The translations under genes were made by a program, and so were the position numbers. Positions 1 to 7,553 of a stretch of DNA of 64,000 bases are shown here, in pieces. The notes beneath the pieces are model-generated. The model worked only from the letters and a program-made list of their open reading frames with translations, had not been told where the DNA came from and ran no database searches. Source of the DNA: Chitinivibrionales bacterium (GTDB lineage Bacteria > Fibrobacterota > Chitinivibrionia > Chitinivibrionales > JANQEN01). The number at the start of each line of letters is the position of its first letter. Positions within the stretch are counted from its first letter, which is position 1. The stretch spans positions 1 to 64,000 of the forward strand of contig JANQEN010000082.1 of NCBI GenBank assembly GCA_028278335.1. The letters are read 5' to 3'.

Positions 1-2
1 GT

Positions 3-1520
3 TTTGGTGTTGAAATAGTAAACATCGAACGGGTTCGCAATACATTTATCGATCAACAAATTCGTTTACAAAGTCAAGAGGTCGGGCGGTATAAAGAGAT
101 CGATCACACATTAGAGAGTATTGAAAATATCTACACAGAACCCAGTGATACTGGTATCATGCATTTCATTGATAACTTCTTTGACAGTTGGGAAAACCTA
201 TCGAACAATCCGGCTGATATTGCCGCACGAACCATTGTTAAGTCAAATGGGGAGATTCTCTCAAACATATTTAACAATTTAAGCTCTGAGCTTCGTGACC
301 TGCGCAGTACCCGTAACGATGAAATTGGTAGTCGGGTTGCACATGTCAATGAAATTATTCAGGAGATCTTTAATCTAAATAGAGAGATTAGTGTTGTTGA
401 GATTGGTAATCAAAATGCCAATGATAGTCGTGATAAACGAGACCTTCAATTAAAGGAGCTTTCTAAGCTTATCGAGATCACAGTGGTAGAAAATGATCGC
501 GGGCAGGTAACAGTCACCACCGGTGGCAACATTATTGTTTCACCAGTTGATATTCAAGAATTAGAAATTACGTCGACCACCTACACTCGGACCGATGGCA
601 CTAACTACGCCGATATTGGTATCCGTTTCAGTACGTCAAAAAAGACCTACAATCCAACCGGTGGTGAAATCAAGGGACTTATGGAGTCTCGAGATGTCTA
701 TATCCCGGAGTATGAAGCATGGCTTGATTCTCTGGCAATGGGACTTGTCAATGGGATAAACGCGCAGCACGCTCAAGGGTTTAATATAATGGGATATAAT
801 GGGTTTGCCTTTTTTGATCAACAGACAACTGGCGCCTCGGACATTAAGCTTTCGGCGTCGATACTCTCTGATGTAAAGAATGTTGCTGCGGCACTTGCCC
901 AATCTACCCGGCCGGCAACAACAAACGTAACTGCTGCGGGAGTTTTGGATTTTGGTAACACCTATCAACTGACCAATGATGGCAATCCCTCAACTGGTGC
1001 GCTAGATCCAGACAATTCAAAAAATTTGGTACAGGGAACTGTAATAGTTTCAATTGGCGGAACAACACTGGTTGAGAATGTTGACTATAATGTCAACTAT
1101 ACGACCGGTGTCATTCAGATGCTGCATAATGGATATAATGGCAATTCTGTTTCAATTGATTTTGATTATAATACCGGTGACTTTGCTGGTCCCGGTGATA
1201 ATGCCAATGCTATAGAAATTGCCAAGTTACGCCATGAGATGACTATGGAACCTGATGCATTGGGGAATCCCACTGCAACATATGATCAATTCTATAGTTC
1301 CTTTATTGGCAGATTGGGATTTGCCAGGACCGAAGCCCAGGCTAATTTAGAAACACGGGAATATTTAGTCGAGCAGTATGAGGCACATCAGGATTCGATT
1401 GCTGGAGTATCTTTAGACGAAGAGATGGCTGAACTTATCAAATATCAACACACATATCAGGCTTGTGCACGAATCATTTCAACAGCCAATACAATGCTAG
1501 ACACCTTAATTAACATGTAA
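3..1520 (+). CDS. flgK: Flagellar hook-associated protein FlgK, 5'-truncated by window edge
   Basis: Frame is open from base 3 (FGVEIVNIERVRNTFIDQQIRLQSQ...) into the listed ORF; C-terminus SLDEEMAELIKYQHTYQACARIISTANTMLDTLINM is typical FlgK; followed by flgL. Confidence 0.95.
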   Translation, partial: FGVEIVNIERVRNTFIDQQIRLQSQEVGRYKEIDHTLESIENIYTEPSDTGIMHFIDNFFDSWENLSNNPADIAARTIVKSNGEILSNIFNNLSSELRDLRSTRNDEIGSRVAHVNEIIQEIFNLNREISVVEIGNQNANDSRDKRDLQLKELSKLIEITVVENDRGQVTVTTGGNIIVSPVDIQELEITSTTYTRTDGTNYADIGIRFSTSKKTYNPTGGEIKGLMESRDVYIPEYEAWLDSLAMGLVNGINAQHAQGFNIMGYNGFAFFDQQTTGASDIKLSASILSDVKNVAAALAQSTRPATTNVTAAGVLDFGNTYQLTNDGNPSTGALDPDNSKNLVQGTVIVSIGGTTLVENVDYNVNYTTGVIQMLHNGYNGNSVSIDFDYNTGDFAGPGDNANAIEIAKLRHEMTMEPDALGNPTATYDQFYSSFIGRLGFARTEAQANLETREYLVEQYEAHQDSIAGVSLDEEMAELIKYQHTYQACARIISTANTMLDTLINM

Positions 1521-1553
1521 GAAAATAGAACAGACATTCTGGAGAGTGGTATC

Positions 1554-2789
1554 ATGCGAGTAACCTATCGATCAATTAACAGTGGCGTGCAAAAGACGCT
1601 CATGAAGCGGTATTCCGATCTAACAAAACTTCAGGAGATGCTCTCTACTGGTAAACGATTGTTACGGCCTTCTGATGATCCAAGTGATGTGTCGAACGAC
1701 CTTAAACTTCGTTCTAGAATTAAACAACTCAATCAACTTCATCGCAATATTACTGATGGACTCAGTTATATGCAGGTTACTGACTCTGCCATGATGAGTA
1801 TGGATACTCTCCTGCAGCGACTGCGTGAACTTGCCATTCAAGCCTCCTCCGATACATTGACGAACAACGAGCGCCTCTTTATTGCCAGTGAGGTGGAACA
1901 GCTCTTACGGCAAACCATTGCAATTGCGAACACCTCCTATAAAGGGGATTATGTATTTGCTGGAACGCAAACAAAGATAATGCCCTTTCCTGTCGAGTCT
2001 TCTCAGGCCAACGCACCGGAAGACTACACCAATTTTGATATGGCTTATTATGACGCCTCTGCTGTAGCTCCAGGCACGGCAGTACAGATATTTGATGCCT
2101 TTACAAATGAAGCTATTACCAATATTATACCCGGTAGCTTTCAGCTAAGTGTTGCAGGGACGGTTTATGTCGAAGGTACCGATTTTAGTATTGACTATGC
2201 AAATGGTACCATTACCATTGATCCAACAAGTCCAGCTGCAGCTTTGCTCTCTGCAGACGTGCTTAATGGAAACATTGCCGGAGTGCCTAACTACTCACAA
2301 GGTGGCTTTCAAATGACCTTTGATTATGTGGGAAAGGGGCAAGATATCTATGGGCAACCCGTAGATAATAATGGAGAGGTCTTACGAGAGGTAGAGAGTG
2401 GGATAGTTGTCCCAATAAATATATCATCCGAGGAATTATTGGTTGATGAACAGAATAATGTTGATATGCTTAATGTCATAATCTCCTTTGGTCAAGCCCT
2501 TATTCAGGATAACTTAAACGGTGTTCGATCGACCATTGGTGATATTGATGTGGCATTTAAGAATTTGCTTGCAGCACAATCAAAAAATGGTGCCCGTGTA
2601 AATCGATTCGAAATTACCTTGGATCGTAATGAGACGCAGAGCACCGAAGCAACTCGTCTTCATTCAGAATTGGAAGATGCCGATCTTGCAGAAGTGGCAA
2701 CCCAGTATTCTGTAACTGAGATGGTTTATAATGCAGCGTTAAAAACCGCTGCTAAAATTATTCAACCATCACTGGTCAATTTTCTCTAA
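1554..2789 (+). CDS. flgL: Flagellar hook-associated protein FlgL
   Basis: N-term MRVTYRSINSGVQKTLMKRYSDLTKLQEMLSTGKRLLRPSDDPSDV and flagellin-like C-terminus; position after flgK. Confidence 0.93.
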   Translation: MRVTYRSINSGVQKTLMKRYSDLTKLQEMLSTGKRLLRPSDDPSDVSNDLKLRSRIKQLNQLHRNITDGLSYMQVTDSAMMSMDTLLQRLRELAIQASSDTLTNNERLFIASEVEQLLRQTIAIANTSYKGDYVFAGTQTKIMPFPVESSQANAPEDYTNFDMAYYDASAVAPGTAVQIFDAFTNEAITNIIPGSFQLSVAGTVYVEGTDFSIDYANGTITIDPTSPAAALLSADVLNGNIAGVPNYSQGGFQMTFDYVGKGQDIYGQPVDNNGEVLREVESGIVVPINISSEELLVDEQNNVDMLNVIISFGQALIQDNLNGVRSTIGDIDVAFKNLLAAQSKNGARVNRFEITLDRNETQSTEATRLHSELEDADLAEVATQYSVTEMVYNAALKTAAKIIQPSLVNFL

Positions 2790-2869
2790 CTCAAAGGAAA
2801 AATTTACCTAGAACTTCAAGTAGATTAATATAAATTGCCCTAATTCGTTCTGTAAAGCGAATAAATATT

Positions 2870-2885
2870 TGGCACAACCTTTGCA
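2870..2885 (+). promoter_or_regulatory. Sigma-54 (-24/-12) promoter of flagellin gene
   Basis: TGGCACAACCTTTGCA fits TGGCAC-N5-TTGCW exactly; ~100 bp upstream of the flagellin start; rpoN lies at 55443. Confidence 0.85.
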
Positions 2886-2933
2886 ATATTATAAAGCCGC
2901 ACGGAAGCATACTCATGTCAGGGAGACGCAGAG

Positions 2934-2981
2934 GCAGTCGTTGGTTCGACTGCAAGGATGCAACTTAACAAGAGGGAGGAT
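2934..2981 (+). promoter_or_regulatory. Flagellin 5' leader: hairpin plus CsrA-like GGA sites
   Basis: GCAGTCG-TTGGTT-CGACTGC stem (2934-2953), then TGCAAGGATGC (2951-2961, 9/11 to UACARGGAUGU), second GGA in the SD AGGGAGGA. Confidence 0.6.
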
Positions 2982-2984
2982 AGT

Positions 2985-3830
2985 ATGCCTCGAATCAACC
3001 ATAATGTACCAGCAATGATTACTGGTCAATCACTTCGTCGGGCTGGACGTCATCTGGCCAAGTCTCTGGAGAAACTTTCTACTGGGTTACGCATCAACCG
3101 TGCTGCCGATGATGCCGCAGGACTTAGCATCTCTGAGCAACTTCGTACACAATGCCGCGGTCTTGCCATGGGCAATAGAAATATCCAAGATGGTATTGCC
3201 TTGCTTAACATTGCTGAGGGTGCCCTCATTGAAATTGAAGACATGCTACAACGACTTCGCGAATTGTCAATTCAAGCTGCTAATGATACATTGACGGACT
3301 TGGAGAGGGGGTATATTGGTGTAGAATTTGATCAATTAAGGGAAGAAATTGACCGAATATCCAATAGTACTCAATATAATGGTCAGCAACTATTAAATGG
3401 AGGAACCGATAGCCCTTGGAGTACTGGCGGAATCCTCCATGTGGGTCCTAACAACAGCACAAACTCTGATATGATCACTGTTACTATTAACGGTGTAACA
3501 ACTACAACTTTAGGTATCGATGGAACAAATGCCACCCCTGTAGCACAAACATCTGCTACCGCTGCCATAGGAACACTTGACGACGCGCTTGACGATGTTA
3601 ACACGCTTCGAGCTGACCTCGGTGCAATAACAAATCGTCTGGAACATGCTCTTAACAACCAAGAGAATCAGGAACAAAATATGCAGGCTGCTGAATCAAC
3701 TATTAGAGACGTTGATTTTGCACACGAAACATCGAATTTTACAAGGGACCAAATTCTGCAACAATCCTCAACAGCCATGCTTGCTCAAGCAAACATGATA
3801 CCGCAGAGTGTACTTAACCTGCTCCAATAA
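2985..3830 (+). CDS. fliC: Flagellin (short)
   Basis: MPRINHNVPAMITGQSLRRAGRHLAKSLEKLSTGLRINRAADDAAGLSISEQLR; C-term AQANMIPQSVLNLLQ; SD AGGGAGGA upstream of ATG 2985 (ORF track starts at 2958). Confidence 0.95.
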   Translation: MPRINHNVPAMITGQSLRRAGRHLAKSLEKLSTGLRINRAADDAAGLSISEQLRTQCRGLAMGNRNIQDGIALLNIAEGALIEIEDMLQRLRELSIQAANDTLTDLERGYIGVEFDQLREEIDRISNSTQYNGQQLLNGGTDSPWSTGGILHVGPNNSTNSDMITVTINGVTTTTLGIDGTNATPVAQTSATAAIGTLDDALDDVNTLRADLGAITNRLEHALNNQENQEQNMQAAESTIRDVDFAHETSNFTRDQILQQSSTAMLAQANMIPQSVLNLLQ

Positions 3831-3848
3831 TAGAACCAGCCATATCAC

Positions 3849-3892
3849 GTTTACTATCAGTGGGAACAATTCCTTCTGATAGTAAACTTTTT
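3849..3892 (+). terminator. Rho-independent terminator after flagellin
   Basis: GTTTACTATCAG / CTGATAGTAAAC 12-bp perfect stem followed by TTTTT. Confidence 0.85.
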
Positions 3893-3984
3893 ACATTGAG
3901 GAATAATTATACTTGCCAACACTGTATCAAAAAATGATATTACTATAGTTAGGTAACTTAATTTATGACAGGAACATATGATTC

Positions 3985-4407
3985 ATGGGTGATTTTTTAG
4001 AAAACCTAGTTTATTCAGATGATGACATACTCACCTTTCCTAATGGGATTCCTGGTTTTAAGGACAATAAGAGGTATGTAATTGTCCAGGTTGCTGAATT
4101 TATGCCCTTTGAGTGGCTTGTCTGTATAGATGATGACGCTCTTTTACGTTTTGCCGTGATTAACCCGATGCTCTTTAAACCAGATTATTCCCCCAACATT
4201 ATAAAAGAGCAGATTGAAGACCTGGAAATTGAAAAACCTGAAGATGTTTTGCTCTACTCAATTGTGACCATCCGCAAGGATCCCTCTGAATCAACAGCGA
4301 ACTTGCTTGGTCCTATTGTGATTAATAAGACAAAAAAAATCGGTAAACAGATAATTATTGAAGACGAAAAGTACACTATTAAAGAAAAAATTATTGGAAA
4401 TGCATAG
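3985..4407 (+). CDS. fliW: Flagellar assembly factor FliW
   Basis: LTFPNGIPGFKDNKRYVIVQ... and LLYSIVTIRKDPSESTANLLGPIVINKTKKIGKQII; adjacent to csrA. Confidence 0.93.
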   Translation: MGDFLENLVYSDDDILTFPNGIPGFKDNKRYVIVQVAEFMPFEWLVCIDDDALLRFAVINPMLFKPDYSPNIIKEQIEDLEIEKPEDVLLYSIVTIRKDPSESTANLLGPIVINKTKKIGKQIIIEDEKYTIKEKIIGNA

Positions 4408-4410
4408 ACC

Positions 4411-4647
4411 ATGCTTATATTGACAAGAAAAATAAGCGAATCAATCCGGATAGGCGATGATATTGTCATTAAAATCGTTGAACTTGACAATAGACACGTA
4501 AAACTTGGTATTGAAGCACCTCGAAGTATTTCCGTAAATCGAGAAGAGATTTATGAACGGATACAAGCAGAAAACAAAGCTGCCTCTGATGCAAAAGATA
4601 ATGACTTAAAGAACATTGCCGGTATGCTCCGTAACAAAAAAAAGTAG
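4411..4647 (+). CDS. csrA: Carbon storage regulator CsrA
   Basis: [51 protein letters not shown]. Confidence 0.97.
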   Translation: MLILTRKISESIRIGDDIVIKIVELDNRHVKLGIEAPRSISVNREEIYERIQAENKAASDAKDNDLKNIAGMLRNKKK

Positions 4648-4812
4648 TAAAATTTTCCACTCTCTTTGATCTTTTTTTCCTCTGAGTCCCTAACTAATTA
4701 GCATTTAAATACAATAAACACCCTTTTTAAACTGGTCTGTATTTTGCTTTTTAATTGATAGTGTCTTTACATGTCAATTAAATAAGCCAAGTTGTCTGAA
4801 AGGGTATGGGTT

Positions 4813-5187
4813 ATGGATGATAATAACAATTCTAAACAAGCACTAAATGGTTTAGGTATTGGTGATGTCTCAAAAATATGTGGTGTGCCGGGCTATACAA
4901 TTCGCTATTGGGAAAGCGAATTTAAAAAAGAATTGAAGCCTCCAAGAACACGAGGTAGGCAGAGACGATACACAGATCAAGATATTACCAAGCTTTTGCA
5001 AATTAAAAAATTACTCTGGGTTGATAAATTTAGCATAAAAGGTGCCCGAAAGATTTTGGAAAAAGGTATGTTGATTTCCGAAAGCATTGGATTAGATAAA
5101 AAAGGTGTTACCGATACCCATGATCTTGCAATGCAAATAGCACAACTCATTAATGATAAACTTTCGGGATTGGAACATGCTGCTTAG
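4813..5187 (+). CDS. MerR-family transcriptional regulator
   Basis: IGDVSKICGVPGYTIRYWESEFKKELKPPRTRGRQRRYTDQDITKLLQIKKLL; ATG 4813 preferred over upstream TTG. Confidence 0.85.
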   Translation: MDDNNNSKQALNGLGIGDVSKICGVPGYTIRYWESEFKKELKPPRTRGRQRRYTDQDITKLLQIKKLLWVDKFSIKGARKILEKGMLISESIGLDKKGVTDTHDLAMQIAQLINDKLSGLEHAA

Positions 5188-5250
5188 CTGACATTATTAA
5201 TACATTATATTTGTTAAATGAACCAAACCAACTTTTAGGCCATAGCCTTG

Positions 5251-5290
5251 TAATCCTAATGGGCCTGGCTTAAGTCCAGGTTCAGGATTA
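5251..5290. terminator. Bidirectional terminator-like hairpin between convergent genes
   Basis: TAATCCT...CCTGG-CTTAAGT-CCAGG...AGGATTA nested inverted repeat between 5187(+) and 5306(-). Confidence 0.6.
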
Positions 5291-5305
5291 AAATCTTGGT
5301 AGATC

Positions 5306-6193
5306 TTATTGCTTATTTTTCTCTTGGACAATCAGATCAACACGACGATTTTTTTGGCGTCCCTCTTTTGTACTATTGTCTGCAATTGGTTTGCTAAAAC
5401 CGTAACCCACTGCTTTAAGACGAGTTGCTGAAACTCCTTGCTCTGCAAGAAAACTCATGACATTTTCTGCACGTTTTTCTGAGAGTATCTGATTATACTC
5501 TTCGCCACCTTGGTTATCTGTATGTCCCTCAACAATAATAGATGAGGTTTTGAACACCAATAATATTCCTGCAATTTTTGCCAAGCTTGTTTTTAAATTA
5601 GCAGTGAGATCAGCCTTATTGATTTGAAAGAGGATATCAGACATCGATATAATGGTTCCTCGCGCATCGTTACTCACTTGGATTAGTGAGCTCTGCAATT
5701 CAGCAAACTTCTTCTCTGCCTCTTCTCGAAGTTTTTGTGCTTTAAGCTTTTCTGCATCAAGGTCAGCTTTAAGCTTTGAAGCTCTTCCCCGCTCTAAGGA
5801 GTTTATTGCCTCATTGGTTGATTTTATTTTGTTTAGAAGAGTATTAATTTCCTTTTGCAAAGAGGCTATTTTAACTCTGTTTTCCTCAACCACCATTTGA
5901 GCAAGAGCTGCTTTTGTGAGCGATTCACAAGCTTCAAGGGCCAGTTTTGCCTCCTCACTTTCAGGTTTATCAGCAATAACACTCTCAGAGGTCGCAATTT
6001 TTGCTAGCGCTTGTAAATAGAGATCTGTGGTAAACATTGTAGCGGATTGTCCCAACTTCTGGTAAGACTTTTCCAAAGAGGATTTTAATGCACCAAGATC
6101 ATTTGGCTTTGTTTGTGATGCAACAGTAGCAGAAGTCAAAAGGATAAGAAACAATCCAAAAAAATATACTGAGGTCTTAATCGTTTTCTTCAT
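5306..6193 (-). CDS. OmpA-family outer membrane/peptidoglycan-associated protein with coiled-coil region
   Basis: C-term IIVEGHTDNQGGEEYNQILSEKRAENVMSFLAEQGVSATRLKAVGYGFSKPIADNSTKEGRQKNRRVDL. Confidence 0.9.
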   Translation of the reverse strand: MKKTIKTSVYFFGLFLILLTSATVASQTKPNDLGALKSSLEKSYQKLGQSATMFTTDLYLQALAKIATSESVIADKPESEEAKLALEACESLTKAALAQMVVEENRVKIASLQKEINTLLNKIKSTNEAINSLERGRASKLKADLDAEKLKAQKLREEAEKKFAELQSSLIQVSNDARGTIISMSDILFQINKADLTANLKTSLAKIAGILLVFKTSSIIVEGHTDNQGGEEYNQILSEKRAENVMSFLAEQGVSATRLKAVGYGFSKPIADNSTKEGRQKNRRVDLIVQEKNKQ

Positions 6194-6578
6194 TTTTTGT
6201 TGACTCTAATTCGGTTAAAATTTTTTGATAGGTTTTTAATTCATCAGCAGTATTTTTGAGCTCACTGCTAAGTTTGGCAATCACTTTTTCTGTCTGTGCA
6301 ACATCATGTTTGGAGAGGGCCAGTCGGTAATGAATAAGTGCAAGTTCCATGGTAAAATAACTCTCTTCGTCCTTCCCATTTTTATTTAAACTCTCTGCAG
6401 AAGCATACAATGAATCTGCTTTACCAGTAATTTCTGAGGAGATGCCATTTTTTGTGCAATACTCCTTAACGGTAAGAGCTTCAGTTGAAACCTGTTTCGA
6501 TAACATTGGATATTGGGACGAACATGCGTAGAGCAAGAACATCGTGATTATGCAAAGGAATAGGAGTAACCTCTTCAT
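6177..6578 (-). CDS. Lipoprotein, DUF4398-like, operon partner of OmpA-like protein
   Basis: Lipobox-like LLYAC; overlaps the downstream start; helical repeat-like body. Confidence 0.6.
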   Translation of the reverse strand: MKRLLLFLCIITMFLLYACSSQYPMLSKQVSTEALTVKEYCTKNGISSEITGKADSLYASAESLNKNGKDEESYFTMELALIHYRLALSKHDVAQTEKVIAKLSSELKNTADELKTYQKILTELESTKNEEND

Positions 6579-6985
6579 AGTTCAATCCTTGGATTAATGA
6601 ATTGACGAATATACCATTTCTCCTCTGCTCATAATATATCAATTACGACGAGAGTAAGGCAATTTTTTATAGAGTAAAAAGTATCTATTTCCTAATTGCT
6701 CCAATGTAGGATTTTACGCAACTATAGCTTAGGAATATCTTCGTATACTGATCCATCAAAATTGACGATGAATTATCAAAATTGACAACACAATAACATT
6801 ATGATAAAAAACAAGTTACAAAAAAAGTGTTGAATATATCTACAGTTGGGTGTACAATTAAACATCATCAATCACTCAAATTTACATCTGTGTTATACAT
6901 CATTGGAAATTGCATTCTCCTAATTTAGGAATTCAATCTATTATTTAGAGTATGTAATTAGGTTATCCTCATCTAAGGGGGTTGT

Positions 6986-7552
6986 ATGGTTTCCAAAAGG
7001 GCTTTCTATTTCCTGTTTATTTGTGTTCTCTCTCTTCATGCAACAACAATGTATGAGTTATCACTAAAAAATCTATCGACCGGGTCTGATATGGTTGTGC
7101 AGGCAAAGGTGACTGCTGTTGTGAAACAGTGGAATCCTCAAAAAAACATGATTTATACCTATGTACGAATGAATATCAGAGATGATTTGATTGGTGATGA
7201 TGAGGACAAAGAAATCATCATCAAATTGGCAGGGGGGCAGATTGGTCAAACTAAATTGTTTGTAGAAGGGATGGCAAATTACAAGGTTGGGGAAGAGAAT
7301 ATGCTCTTTCTTTTCACTGACCCTAAAAATTTAAAAGCCTTCCAAACCTTGGGAATGTATCAAGGTAAATATGAACTCTATTTAGATGAGAATAATGTCA
7401 CTCGTGTTCGACAGAGCTCATCTGGTCATGTGAAACTTGTGAGCCGAGAGAAGGGACCAATCGAAAAAGGAAATGATTTGACGTTACAGGAGTTTAAAAC
7501 TAAGGTCCTACAATATATCCATAGTGCACAAAAAGAGAGAAAGGGGGAATAA
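6986..7552 (+). CDS. Secreted hypothetical protein preceding matrixin
   Basis: N-terminal signal peptide; IYTYVRMNIRDDLIGDDEDKEIIIKLAGGQIGQTKLFVEGMANYKVGEENMLFLF. Confidence 0.55.
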   Translation: MVSKRAFYFLFICVLSLHATTMYELSLKNLSTGSDMVVQAKVTAVVKQWNPQKNMIYTYVRMNIRDDLIGDDEDKEIIIKLAGGQIGQTKLFVEGMANYKVGEENMLFLFTDPKNLKAFQTLGMYQGKYELYLDENNVTRVRQSSSGHVKLVSREKGPIEKGNDLTLQEFKTKVLQYIHSAQKERKGE

Positions 7553-7553
7553 G

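Noticed and set aside
3100-3294. Alternative-frame ORF within flagellin
   Set aside because: Entirely inside a confident flagellin CDS; no independent evidence
5652-5900. Plus-strand ORF inside the OmpA-like gene
   Set aside because: Antisense shadow ORF of a confident CDS
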